DNA of 64,000 bases from Natronosporangium hydrolyticum (GTDB taxonomy: Bacteria; Actinomycetota; Actinomycetes; Mycobacteriales; Micromonosporaceae), in NCBI RefSeq assembly GCF_016925615.1, contig NZ_CP070499.1, forward strand, positions 186,001 to 250,000, written 5' to 3'. The notes beneath the pieces were generated by a model. The model did no database searches. It worked only from the letters and a program-made list of their open reading frames with translations, and was not told where the DNA came from. Every line of letters starts with the position of its first letter. Position 1 is the first letter of the stretch. This document shows, one piece after another, positions 19,533 through 28,020 of the stretch. Position numbers and translations under genes: made by a program.

Positions 19533-19588
19533 GACTCGTGTGCCGCCTGCCTGTCGGCGGCTGAGACTCGTGAGCCGCCTGCCTGTCG
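19525..19588 (+). repeat. 32-nt tandem duplication covering the asd stop, with two terminator-like hairpins
   Basis: Two adjacent 32-nt units (19525-19556 and 19557-19588) differ at one base. Each starts GCGGCTGAGACTCGTG, the first including the asd stop codon. Each unit includes GCCGCCTGCCTGTC followed by GGCGGC at the start of the next unit, so each forms a GCCGCC/GGCGGC hairpin. Terminator function is inferred from position. Confidence 0.8.
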
Positions 19589-19609
19589 GCGGCTGAGATC
19601 GGTCGGCTG

Positions 19610-19960
19610 TCAGCCGTCAGCTGGCGGCCGGCCGGTCGGCGGCTCCTCGGGTCGCGGGGCGCGCCCCTGCTCCTTCTCCCACCGGGATAGCTGCTGGTTC
19701 AGCGCCTTCATGATCTCGAAGATCTGCTCCGGCCGCAGCCGCACCCGGGCGACCATCCGGGCCGGGACATTCAGGACCTGCTTGCCGTCCGCCTCGACCA
19801 CCTGCGGCGGGCTGGTGTGCACCGAAAAATCGAGCACGAACTGATGCGGCTGGTGCCACACGCTCACGAAGTCCGCGTACACCCCGGACTCGATGTCGGG
19901 GCTGGTGCTCAAGCTCAGGCGACGGGGCATCGACGGTTGGGGCTGGCTGGGCTCGCTCAT
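19610..19960 (-). CDS. DUF3467-family protein
   Basis: A 116-residue cytosolic protein. SPDIESGVYADFVSVWH, then FVLDFSV and VVARVRLRPEQIFEIMKAL are the signature of DUF3467. The C-terminal tail is polar and Pro/Glu-rich. The molecular role of this family is not established. TAGCCT lies 8 nt before the ATG and no ribosome site is seen, so the transcript may be near-leaderless. It is convergent with asd. Confidence 0.85.
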   Translation of the reverse strand: MSEPSQPQPSMPRRLSLSTSPDIESGVYADFVSVWHQPHQFVLDFSVHTSPPQVVEADGKQVLNVPARMVARVRLRPEQIFEIMKALNQQLSRWEKEQGRAPRPEEPPTGRPPADG

Positions 19961-20297
19961 AGTCAGTCAGGCTACCCGGGAACACCCCCTCGCCGGAGCC
20001 GGCGACGGCACCCACCGCGGATGTTGGTCACCGCGCTGCGGCGCACCCCTGCGGCGCCGGACCCCCTGCCGGCAGCCAACCCCCCGCCTGTGCGGCGCTG
20101 TTCCACGTCGCTGCGGTGGGTGCCGTCGCCAATAGCGTCCTCCCAGGCCCGGTGGTCCGCCATGGACGAACGTCTCGAACCTGCCCGACGTACGGTCTGA
20201 GGGCCTCAGCCACCTCGGAAAACGGGCTCCGGCGACAGGTATCAAGCCGACCGGCAACGGGTACGGGCGGGGAAGGTCGAGCTGAGGAGGCGGGGGA
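19961..20297. other. Gene-free interval with an 18-bp inverted repeat
   Basis: About 340 bp between divergent genes with no supported reading frame. It contains a perfect 18-bp inverted repeat: GGCGACGGCACCCACCGC at 20001-20018 and its complement at 20113-20130. The 94-nt interior holds the palindrome CTGCCGGCAG and repeats of TGCGGCGC. The remainder should hold promoters for both flanking genes, which I could not place. Confidence 0.6.
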
Positions 20298-20948
20298 ATG
20301 GCCACCGACACGATGGTGTCGATCCCAGTGGGCGAGGTACGGATCGACGCGGACCTGGTGATGCCGGAGTCACCCCGGGGGGTGGTGCTCTTCGCCCACG
20401 GCTCCGGAAGCTCTCGGCACAGCCCACGTAATCGCCGGGTCGCCGGATACCTGCAGGAACAGGGGTTCGGGACGGTCATGGCGGACCTGCTCACCCCGGA
20501 CGAGGAAGAGTTCGACGCGCGCGGTGGCGAGCTTCGCTTCGACATCGGGTTGCTGGGGGCCCGGATGGTGGCGGTCGTCGACTGGGCGATCACCGCGGAG
20601 CCCACCCGGCACCGGATGGTCGGGCTCTTTGGCGCCAGCACCGGCGCCGCTGCGGCGCTGGTCGCGGCGGCCGAGCGGGACAGCGTCGTCCAGGCGGTGG
20701 TGTCCCGCGGCGGCCGCCCGGACCTCGCCGGTGAAGCCGCCCTGCTGCAGGTCCGGGCGCCGACGCTGCTGATCGTCGGGGGTAGCGACCCGCAGGTGTG
20801 GGTGCTCAACCAGGAGGCGGCGGCCCGGATCAGCGCCCCGTGTGAGCTGCATGTGGTGGCGGGCGCCGGGCACCTGTTCGAGGAGCCGGGCGCGTTGGCG
20901 GAGGTCTCCGAGCACGCCGCCCAGTGGTTCGCCGACCACCTCGGCTGA
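20298..20948 (+). CDS. Dienelactone hydrolase-like alpha/beta hydrolase
   Basis: A 216-residue hydrolase. VVLFAHGSGSSRHSPRN near residue 30 is the oxyanion loop. GLFGASTGAAAAL gives the nucleophile (Ser in GASTG), GGSDPQV the Asp, and GAGHLFEEPG the His. GAGGAGG lies 7 nt before the ATG. Related actinobacterial enzymes sit beside phosphoribosyltransferases or stress proteins. Here it faces a universal stress gene across a tandem-repeat terminator. Substrate unknown. Confidence 0.88.
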   Translation: MATDTMVSIPVGEVRIDADLVMPESPRGVVLFAHGSGSSRHSPRNRRVAGYLQEQGFGTVMADLLTPDEEEFDARGGELRFDIGLLGARMVAVVDWAITAEPTRHRMVGLFGASTGAAAALVAAAERDSVVQAVVSRGGRPDLAGEAALLQVRAPTLLIVGGSDPQVWVLNQEAAARISAPCELHVVAGAGHLFEEPGALAEVSEHAAQWFADHLG

Positions 20949-20993
20949 CCGCTTAGCTTGGCTGACCGCTTAGCTTGGCTGACCGCTTAGCTT
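20943..20993 (+). repeat. 17-nt unit tandemly repeated three times at the hydrolase stop codon
   Basis: GGCTGACCGCTTAGCTT occurs three times without a gap (20943, 20960, 20977). The first unit begins with the last Gly codon and stop codon of the hydrolase. It leads straight into a hairpin shared with the convergent gene. Confidence 0.85.
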
Positions 20994-21014
20994 GGCTGAC
21001 TGCTCAGCGAAGCT
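20989..21014. terminator. Bidirectional terminator hairpin
   Basis: AGCTT-G-GCTGA, loop CTGC, TCAGC-G-AAGCT gives a 10-bp stem with one G/G mismatch. It lies between convergent genes and includes the stop codon of the universal stress gene. The function is inferred from position. Confidence 0.6.
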
Positions 21015-21966
21015 GGGCGGTCAGGCCGCGGCGGCCGGCGGACTCGGCCGAGGTGCGCGGGCGAGGCTGGTGGACCGACTCCGACCACCGCACCACCGCG
21101 ACCGGGCAGTGGGCGTGCTGGATCAGGTGACCGGCGGTGGGGCCGATCGGCCCGGCCCCCGCTCCCCGGTGCCCATGCGCGCCGACCACGACCAGCTGCG
21201 CCTGGGTCGAGGCGGAGATCAGCGTCGGGGCGGGCGCGCCCGACCAGCACCGAAGCTCGGTGTCGACCGCTGGATACCGGTCGGCCCAGGATTGCAACAG
21301 CTGCTCGGCGAGGCGGCGCTGTTCGGTTTCGTGCCCGCGCGGCGGGTGGGCGGGCGAACTGTCGGGTCGGCGCGGCACCGGCGGTGGCTGGCAGGCCCGG
21401 GCCGCCACCACACCGATCTGGTGGGCGGCGGCGTACTCGTAGGCGAACCGGATCGCGACCGATGAGTCGGGGGAGTCGTCCACGCCGACCACCACCGGAC
21501 GCGGCGCTGGGGCGCAGCCGCGGACGACCACCACCGGGCAGCGGGCGCGGGCGGTCAGCTCGGTCGCCACCGAACCGGCCCGGAGCTCCGGGAAGCCACC
21601 CAGGCCGCGGTCCCCGAGCACCAACAGCTGCGCCTGCTCGGAGAGCCCGCGGAGGTGCGGAACCACCAGACCGTCGATGACGGTTCCGGTGAGCGGCACT
21701 GCTGGATGGCGGGCCTGGGCTTCGCCGACCACCTCGGCGACCGCCGCCTCCGCCTCCCGCCGGGCGGAGCGGTCCGGCCAGGTCGAGCCCGCCGGGACCG
21801 GCCCGGGGGAGATCCCCCACTCGTAGACGTAGATCAGCGCCACCGGGGCGCGGCGGCGTTCCGCCTCTCGAAGCGCCCAGCCCAGCGCCGCCCGAGCGTT
21901 CCGGGAACCGTCGTACCCCACCAGCACCGCTGGCGCCTGCCCGCTCTCCCCGCTCGGCAACCGCAT
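21004..21966 (-). CDS. Tandem-domain universal stress protein
   Basis: A 320-residue protein of two UspA domains. Domain 1 starts VLVGYDGSRNARAALGWA and ends with the ATP-binding GDRGLGGFPELRAGSV. Domain 2 starts VVVGVDDSPDSSVAIRFA and has GAHGHRGAGAGPIGPTAGHL at the matching place. ATG 21966 is chosen because GGGGAGG lies 8 nt upstream; 21993 is less supported. Two-domain Usps bind ATP and respond to hypoxia or dormancy in actinobacteria. Divergent from a flavodoxin gene. Confidence 0.93.
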   Translation of the reverse strand: MRLPSGESGQAPAVLVGYDGSRNARAALGWALREAERRRAPVALIYVYEWGISPGPVPAGSTWPDRSARREAEAAVAEVVGEAQARHPAVPLTGTVIDGLVVPHLRGLSEQAQLLVLGDRGLGGFPELRAGSVATELTARARCPVVVVRGCAPAPRPVVVGVDDSPDSSVAIRFAYEYAAAHQIGVVAARACQPPPVPRRPDSSPAHPPRGHETEQRRLAEQLLQSWADRYPAVDTELRCWSGAPAPTLISASTQAQLVVVGAHGHRGAGAGPIGPTAGHLIQHAHCPVAVVRWSESVHQPRPRTSAESAGRRGLTAQLR

Positions 21967-22095
21967 GGTTCCAGCCTCCCCAATCGGGGGCATATACGCA
22001 ATGGCCCTTGGTCACTACATTCTGTGACCCGTGGCCCTGGCTGGCGCGGGGCGGTCGGCCAGACGCTGGAGCTGGACCCGAAGGGGGCGACGGTG

Positions 22096-22629
22096 ATGCG
22101 AGCACTTCTGGTGTACGAGTCGATGTTCGGCAACACCCAGCAGGTCGCCGAGGCGGTCGGGGCTGGCCTGGCCGAACAGCTCGACGTGACCGTGTACGAG
22201 GTCGGGCAGGCCCCCACCACCGTCGGCGGCGGCATTGACCTGCTGGTAGTCGGCGGTCCAACCCACGCGTTCGGATTGAGCCGGCCGGCGACCCGCAAGT
22301 CCGCCGCGGACCAGGTTGCCGAGGAGCCCGAACGGGTGCTGGTCTCGACCGGGCCAGGTATCCGGGAGTGGCTGGAGACCGTTGCGGTCGAGGGGGCGCC
22401 GGCGGCGGCCGCGTTCGACACCCGGGTCCGGGTCCGTTTCCTGCCCGGCTCGGCGGCGCGCGCCGCCCAGCGCCGGCTCCGCCGGCTCGGCTGCCGGCTG
22501 CTGGTGCCGGCGGAGTCGTTCTGGGCTGCTGGCGCGCCCGGGCCGCTGCGCCCTGGGGAATTGGAGCGGGCCCGGCAGTGGGGGGCTCGGCTCGCCGCCG
22601 TGCTCACCCCCCGCCGCCCGGTGCCCTAA
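22096..22629 (+). CDS. Flavodoxin-like protein
   Basis: A 177-residue protein. LVYESMFGNTQQVAEAVGAGL is the phosphate-binding loop of flavodoxins, and LLVVGGPTHAFGLSRPATR is the isoalloxazine-contact loop. The C-terminal half has an Arg/Ala-rich stretch not usual in electron-transfer flavodoxins; similar proteins in actinomycetes are annotated only as flavodoxin family. Start at ATG 22096. A role with the divergent universal stress gene in redox stress is inference. Confidence 0.88.
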   Translation: MRALLVYESMFGNTQQVAEAVGAGLAEQLDVTVYEVGQAPTTVGGGIDLLVVGGPTHAFGLSRPATRKSAADQVAEEPERVLVSTGPGIREWLETVAVEGAPAAAAFDTRVRVRFLPGSAARAAQRRLRRLGCRLLVPAESFWAAGAPGPLRPGELERARQWGARLAAVLTPRRPVP

Positions 22630-22668
22630 CGCCCGGTGCTCTAACATCCCGGTTCCCTAAGCCGGGCC

Positions 22669-23487
22669 CTAGTCGGCGAACTCGATCGTGCCCCTCCGGC
22701 GGCCGACCGATGCGAGCCGTTCCAGCAGGAAGGCGGCGAGGAGCAACCAGCCGGCGGCGATCCCGAGCGCGAGCAACAGCGGCATGATCACCTCCGCGAC
22801 CCGGATGCCGGCGGCGGGCGGGTCGGCCAGGACCCGGATCGCCGCCAGCCCGTGGGTGAGCGGCAGCGCCTGTGCCGCCGCCTGCACCCAACCGGGCCAG
22901 AACGACACCGGCACCATCACTCCGCAGATCAGCATCATCGCCACCTGGGCGATGTTGGAGACCACGTTGCGCAGGTCCATCGCGGCGAGCACCAGCGCCG
23001 CCAGGACAAGCGCGAAGCAGTACGTGGTGATTGCGACCACGATCAGCGCGCCGACCGTCGCCAGGGCGGTGCCGACGGTCCAGGTGACCCCGAACGCCGG
23101 GCCGACGGCGAAGAGCGCCACCGACGCGGTGAGCACCCCGCTGGGTAGCCACTGCACGCTCCGGCCGACGAAGACCGGCCACAGCCGGGTCGGCGCGGCC
23201 ACCAGCAGCGGCAGGGTCCCCTGGCGGCGTTCCCAGGTGGTCGACGGCACGCAGAGCAGCGCCTCCATGGCGGTCACCATCACCGCGTTGCCGATGAAGA
23301 GGTACCGGGTCGCCTCCGGCGAGTCGAGCAGCAGCCCGATCATGGCGAAGAAGATCACCTGCGCCACCACCCGGCCCGTCCAGCCGAGGGCCCAACTCAG
23401 CGGCGAGTACATCACCCACATGTCGGCCCAGGCGTTGGCGGTGCTGTACCGCAGCGCCCGCAACGGCCGCCCCCACCGCTCACGCAT
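22669..23487 (-). CDS. ABC-2-type transporter permease, subunit 2
   Basis: A 272-residue membrane protein with about six helices. The stretch RNVVSNIAQVAMMLICGVMVPVSFWPGW matches the ABC-2 permease motif and parallels SLNYPFYVLGGVMVPVSFLPGW in the adjacent permease, so the two are paralogues forming a heterodimer. Its start overlaps the stop of the preceding gene by 8 nt. It forms an exporter with the upstream ATPase. Confidence 0.92.
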   Translation of the reverse strand: MRERWGRPLRALRYSTANAWADMWVMYSPLSWALGWTGRVVAQVIFFAMIGLLLDSPEATRYLFIGNAVMVTAMEALLCVPSTTWERRQGTLPLLVAAPTRLWPVFVGRSVQWLPSGVLTASVALFAVGPAFGVTWTVGTALATVGALIVVAITTYCFALVLAALVLAAMDLRNVVSNIAQVAMMLICGVMVPVSFWPGWVQAAAQALPLTHGLAAIRVLADPPAAGIRVAEVIMPLLLALGIAAGWLLLAAFLLERLASVGRRRGTIEFAD

Positions 23488-24250
23488 AGCTCAGACTCCC
23501 GGTCCGCCGGAGCCGGTTGACCGCCCCGCGCAGCAGCACCAGCCCCAGGCCGTAGCCGGCCAGTCCGAGCGCCAGCACCATCGCCAGCCGGGGCAGCAGC
23601 TGTGGTACGGCGGCGGGGGTCATCGCGTCCCGCAAGAGATCCGCCGACCAGGAAAGGAAAACCGCCCGGGAGACCGGCTCCACCCAGCCGGGTAGGAACG
23701 ACACCGGCACCATCACCCCACCGAGGACATAGAACGGATAGTTGAGCGAGTTCTGGAAGGCGCGGGCGGAGCGGGCGAGGACAAACAGCGCCGACATCAC
23801 GCTGGCGGTCCCGGCCATCGCCGCCGCGGTCACCAACAGGGTGGCGACGAAGGCCACCGGGTGGTGCACCGGTACCACCACCCCGAAGGTCAGCCACGCC
23901 GCCAACCATGACTCGGCGAACCCGACCAGGCTGAGCAGGACCACTGCGGCGATCCGGCCGGTGATCACGCTGGCGAACGAGACCGGGGTCGCGATCAGCG
24001 CCTCCAACGACGCGTTCTCCCGCTCTCGGGTGATGAGCTCACCGGCGACGATCAGTGAGACTGTCCACAGCACGATCAGGGCCGGCGCCAACACCGCGTA
24101 CGGGGCCAGGTCGTCCCGGCCGGCGTGCCGGGTGATGGCGAGGAACACCAGCGTCATCAACGGGGCGGTCACCAACGCCACCAGGTCACCGAAGGCGCGG
24201 CGCAGCACCGCCAGTTGGAACCGGAAACCGGCGACCAGGGCCGCGATCAC
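23480..24250 (-). CDS. ABC-2-type transporter permease, subunit 1
   Basis: A 256-residue membrane protein with about six helices. It starts at GTG 24250, which overlaps the ATPase stop (GTGA). Features include TRERENASLEALIATPVSFASVITGR after the first helices, typical of ABC-2 permeases, and GGVMVPVSFLPGWVEPVSR near the end. With the downstream paralogue it forms the membrane part of an exporter for an unknown substrate. Confidence 0.92.
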   Translation of the reverse strand: MIAALVAGFRFQLAVLRRAFGDLVALVTAPLMTLVFLAITRHAGRDDLAPYAVLAPALIVLWTVSLIVAGELITRERENASLEALIATPVSFASVITGRIAAVVLLSLVGFAESWLAAWLTFGVVVPVHHPVAFVATLLVTAAAMAGTASVMSALFVLARSARAFQNSLNYPFYVLGGVMVPVSFLPGWVEPVSRAVFLSWSADLLRDAMTPAAVPQLLPRLAMVLALGLAGYGLGLVLLRGAVNRLRRTGSLSYA

Positions 24251-25239
24251 GACCGGACCCCCATCCCGCGGTCCCCGATCACCCGCAGGTAGACCTCTTC
24301 CAGACTGGGCTGTTCGGTGGCGACCGCGGTGACGCCCGCGTCGAGCAGCGCCCGCAGCACTCCGGGGGCGGTCTCCTCGGCAGCGGTCTCCACCCGGAGC
24401 CCATCCGGCGGGACCCGGTGCACCTCGGCGACGCCGGGCAGTTGGGCCAGCTCGTCGACGAGCCGCTCGGCGACCGGGGCCGGCACCTCCCGGGCGACCA
24501 CCCGGGCGAACGTGGAGATCCACCGGCTGAGCGTGGCCGGCCGTTCGGTGGCGAGCAGCCGGCCGCCGTCGATCAAGGTGACCCGGTCGCAGACCGCCTC
24601 CGCCTCGGCCATGTCGTGGGTGGTGAGCAGCACCGTGCGGCCCTCGCCGCGCAGCTCGTCCACCAGCGTCCGGAACTCCCGGGCGGCGACCGGATCCATC
24701 CCGGTGGTGGGCTCGTCCAGCAGCACCACCTGGGGATCGCCGACCAGCCCCCGGGCTAGGTGCAGCCGTTGTTTCATGCCCCGGCTGAACCCCTCGACCC
24801 GGTGCCCGGCCCGCTCGGCCAGGCCTACCCGTTCCAGTAGGGTGTCGACCCGATCCCGCAGCTCGCGGCCTCGCAGCCCGTAGAGGGAGGCCCAGAACTG
24901 GAGGTTCTGCCGGGGGGTCAGCCGGCTGTAGAGACCGCGTTCACCGCCGAAGACGATGCCGATGCGGCGGCGTACTGCCCCGGTCTGGCGGACCACGTCG
25001 TGTCCGAGGACGGCGGCCTCGCCAGCGGTGGGAAGCAGCACAGTGGAGAGGATCTTGCAGAGGGTGGTCTTGCCGGCGCCGTTCGGGCCGAGTAGGCCGT
25101 GGACCTCACCGGCTGGCACGGTGAGGTCCACGCCGTCGAGCGCTACGACCTCCGGCGCCCGGCGCCGCCCCCCGTACACCCGGCGTAGCTGGTGGACCTC
25201 GACCGCCGGCACCGGGGCAGTCTGCGTCGTCTGGGACAT
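24247..25239 (-). CDS. ABC-2 exporter ATP-binding protein
   Basis: A 330-residue ATPase. Walker A (GLLGPNGAGKTT) lies near residue 52, FSRGMKQRLHLARGLV is the signature (Ser-Arg-Gly instead of SGG), VVLLDEPTTGMDP is Walker B, and TTHDMAEAEAVCD has the switch His. The C-terminal 90 residues form the extra domain seen in drug and lipid exporters. ATG 25239 is used; a TTG at 25263 is possible. It is divergent from a LuxR-family regulator only 45 bp away, so the regulator probably controls it. Confidence 0.93.
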   Translation of the reverse strand: MSQTTQTAPVPAVEVHQLRRVYGGRRRAPEVVALDGVDLTVPAGEVHGLLGPNGAGKTTLCKILSTVLLPTAGEAAVLGHDVVRQTGAVRRRIGIVFGGERGLYSRLTPRQNLQFWASLYGLRGRELRDRVDTLLERVGLAERAGHRVEGFSRGMKQRLHLARGLVGDPQVVLLDEPTTGMDPVAAREFRTLVDELRGEGRTVLLTTHDMAEAEAVCDRVTLIDGGRLLATERPATLSRWISTFARVVAREVPAPVAERLVDELAQLPGVAEVHRVPPDGLRVETAAEETAPGVLRALLDAGVTAVATEQPSLEEVYLRVIGDRGMGVRS

Positions 25240-25284
25240 GGCGATGATGATGCCGGAGCGCAACCGACGGCGGCGTACGTATAA
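25240..25284. promoter_or_regulatory. Compact divergent promoter region between ABC exporter and LAL regulator
   Basis: The two starts are 45 bp apart. GTATAAA at 25279-25285 is the only AT-rich patch and could serve as a -10 for the rightward gene, and TTTATAC on the other strand for the leftward one. Neither gene has a clear ribosome site, so near-leaderless transcripts are possible. Confidence 0.45.
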
Positions 25285-28020
25285 ATGACTACACTGCCGG
25301 TGATGGATGGCGAGGTCGATCTGGTGGAGCGGGAGCAGGAGCTCGCCACCCTCCGGTCGGCCGTGGCGGCCGGCGCCCGGGCGGTGGTGGTCACCGGTCC
25401 GGCCGGGGTGGGCAAGAGCCGGCTGTTACGGGAGGCAGTGTCCGCGTGGGCGGGCGCCGGGGGTATGTCCGCGTGGGCGGGCAGCCGGGCGATGGCCAGC
25501 CCGACCGCGCCGGTGCCGTTCGGGGTGGTGGACGACCTGTTGCTGGCCGCCGCCGGGACCGATACCGGGACCGCCGACGCCGGTGGGTACCCGCACCGGC
25601 AGCGGCTGCTCGCGCTGCGCCAGCTACCCGGCCCGCTGATCGTGGAAGATCTGCAGTGGGCGGACGCGGACAGCCTGGCGGTCCTGGTCGACTTGGTCCG
25701 CGGCGACGGCCCGACGCTGCTGGCGAGCGCCCGGGAAGAGCCGCACCGGCCGCTGGTGGCGGCGCTCGCGGCGTTCGCGAGCACCCCACGGGCCGAGACG
25801 ATCAGCCTCACCGGCCTCTCCACCGGTGGGGTCGTGGCGCTGATCGAAGCCATCTGGGGGGTCGCGCCGCCGGTGCGGACCGCGTTGCAGGTGCGGCGCC
25901 GCACCGACGGTCTGCCCTACTGGGTGGAAGAGTTGGCGCGCGGCACCCGGACCCCGGCCGACCTCACCGAGTCGGCGCTGCCCGGGATGGCGAGCGCCGC
26001 GCTGCACGTGCGGGTCGCTGAGGCCGGCGCTGGCGCCACCGAGGTGGCGGAGGTGGCGGCGGTGCTCGGCGAGCGGGTCGACCTTGCGCTGCTGCTCGGA
26101 GTGCTCGACCAACCGATGACGGCGGTCTTACCGCGGCTGCGACGGCTGGTCGACGCCTGGGTGCTGACCGAGGTCGCCGCCGACCAGTTCGCCTTCCGGC
26201 ACGAGCTCACCCGCGAGGCGGTAGCCGCGCGGGTGCCGCAGGCCCAGCGCCGGCGGTGGCACGCCCAGGCGTACGCCGTGGTCGCTGCCGCGGGTGCCGG
26301 GGATGCCCGGCTCGCCTGGCACGCGGCCGAGGCTGGCCGCGACGCGGACGTGGTGGCTCCGGCGCGGCGGGGCGCCGCCACGCTGCTCGCCGCCGGCTCG
26401 GGCGCGGAGGCGCTGCGGTTGGCGGAGATGGCGTTGGCGGCCGGGGCGGAGCCGGCCTGGCCGGTGCACCGGATCGCCGCGCAGGCGGCCTACCTGGCCG
26501 GGTGGTTCGACGAGGCCGAGCCGCACGTCGCCGCGTGGCGGGAGGGGGCGCGGCAGGCCGGTCAGGCCGGGGAGGCCGCCGAGGCGGACTGCCTGCGGGC
26601 CTCGCTGCGGTGGCGGTCCGGCGATATCGCCGGGCAGTGGGAGGCGTTACAGGATGCCCTGGCACAGCCAGGCCTGGCCGGGCCGGCGCTCGCCCAGGTA
26701 CGCGCGGCCCGCAGCAACGCCCTGCAGCGCGCGGAGCGCTACGAGGAGGCGGTGACCGAGGCCGGCCTGGTGCTCGCAGCCGCCGGTCCGGCCGACCCGG
26801 CCCGCCGCGCCGCCCTGATCAGCAAGGGCACCGCGATCTCCGGCCATCGAGGACTCGCCGTCGCAGCCCCGGACGTGGCGGCCCAGGAGGCGCTGCACCG
26901 GCAGGGCCTAGCGCTGCTCGAACAGGCCGAACAGGAGAGCGAGGCCGCCGGCGACCTGCTCAACCTCGGCCGGGCGATCAACAACAGCCTGGGCATCCGA
27001 CTGTTCCGGCTGCCCGCGGCGGAGCAGTGGGACGAGTGGACGAAGACCCGGGCACGCGCGGAGCGGCTGGGGCTGCACGCCTCGCTCGGGAAGATCGTTC
27101 GGCACGGGATCGATCTCGCGGTCTGGACCGGTGAGTGGGAGCGTGGCTGGCGGGCGGTGATCGGCCGGTTGCCGGAGGAGGCCGAGCCGGTGGAGCGGGT
27201 GGTGCTCGCGGCCAAGGCGGCGCTGTTGGCGCTCGAGGCGGACCACCTGGCGGAGGCGACCCGGCTGGCTGAGCGCAGCACCCGGGCGGCGGCGGGCATG
27301 GACCAGTTCTGGGCGGTGCTCTACATCGCGCTGCTCGAGGTGGCGTTCGCCGCCCGGACCGGCACGCCGGCGCTCACCACGAAGGCGCTGCGCCGCTACC
27401 GACTAGCGGTGTCGCCGGAAGCCCACCGCAAGCGCGGCCACCGGGCCTGGGAGGCGGCCGAGTGGGCGCTCATCGGCGGCGTTCCGCCGGCGACCGTGCG
27501 GGCCTTTCTAACTGCGACGGTGCCGGCGGGCCTGCCGGCGATCTGCGCGGACGAGGCGGAGCTGGCGTTGGCCGAGGCGGCCGGTGACGACGCCGCGGCG
27601 ATCGCCGCCGGTGACCGGCTACGTAACGGCGCGTCGCAGGTCACGGCGCCGTACGGCGCGGTTTCCTGGGGCAGCGCACTCACCCAACTCGGGCGGAGTC
27701 TGCTCCGCACCGGCCGGGTCGAGGCCGCGGCGGCCTGCGCCGAGCAGGCGTGTGCGGTGTTGGCTAACTGGCCGGGCCACCGACTCGCCGCCGCGCAGGA
27801 GCTGCGGCGCGCCGCGACCGGGCCGACCAGGCGGCTGACCGCCCGGGAACGGCAGGTCCTAGACCTGATCGTGGCGGGCCTGACCAATCGGGAGATCGCT
27901 GAGCGGCTGGGGGTGGCCGCCCGTACCGTGGCGGTGCACGTCTCCCGAGTCCTGGCCAAGACCGGGTCGGCGTCGCGGACCGAACTCGCCGTCCGGCAAC
28001 TGCGGGCCGGCGGCGGTTAG
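25285..28020 (+). CDS. Large LuxR-family (LAL-type) transcriptional regulator
   Basis: A 911-residue STAND-type regulator. The N-terminal ATPase has Walker A (TGPAGVGKSRLLREA) near residue 37 and Walker B (GPLIVEDLQWADAD) near 120. A long alpha-helical TPR-like region follows. The C-terminal LuxR helix-turn-helix is LTARERQVLDLIVAGLTNREIAERLGV, then VAVHVSRVLAKTG. LAL proteins sense a ligand through the ATPase/TPR part and activate transport or antibiotic genes. ATG 25285 or ATG 25303 could be the start. It is divergent from an ABC-2 exporter. Confidence 0.92.
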   Translation: MTTLPVMDGEVDLVEREQELATLRSAVAAGARAVVVTGPAGVGKSRLLREAVSAWAGAGGMSAWAGSRAMASPTAPVPFGVVDDLLLAAAGTDTGTADAGGYPHRQRLLALRQLPGPLIVEDLQWADADSLAVLVDLVRGDGPTLLASAREEPHRPLVAALAAFASTPRAETISLTGLSTGGVVALIEAIWGVAPPVRTALQVRRRTDGLPYWVEELARGTRTPADLTESALPGMASAALHVRVAEAGAGATEVAEVAAVLGERVDLALLLGVLDQPMTAVLPRLRRLVDAWVLTEVAADQFAFRHELTREAVAARVPQAQRRRWHAQAYAVVAAAGAGDARLAWHAAEAGRDADVVAPARRGAATLLAAGSGAEALRLAEMALAAGAEPAWPVHRIAAQAAYLAGWFDEAEPHVAAWREGARQAGQAGEAAEADCLRASLRWRSGDIAGQWEALQDALAQPGLAGPALAQVRAARSNALQRAERYEEAVTEAGLVLAAAGPADPARRAALISKGTAISGHRGLAVAAPDVAAQEALHRQGLALLEQAEQESEAAGDLLNLGRAINNSLGIRLFRLPAAEQWDEWTKTRARAERLGLHASLGKIVRHGIDLAVWTGEWERGWRAVIGRLPEEAEPVERVVLAAKAALLALEADHLAEATRLAERSTRAAAGMDQFWAVLYIALLEVAFAARTGTPALTTKALRRYRLAVSPEAHRKRGHRAWEAAEWALIGGVPPATVRAFLTATVPAGLPAICADEAELALAEAAGDDAAAIAAGDRLRNGASQVTAPYGAVSWGSALTQLGRSLLRTGRVEAAAACAEQACAVLANWPGHRLAAAQELRRAATGPTRRLTARERQVLDLIVAGLTNREIAERLGVAARTVAVHVSRVLAKTGSASRTELAVRQLRAGGG

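Noticed and set aside
20989-21014. A CRISPR-like array formed by the 17-nt repeats
   Set aside because: The repeats are directly adjacent with no spacers.
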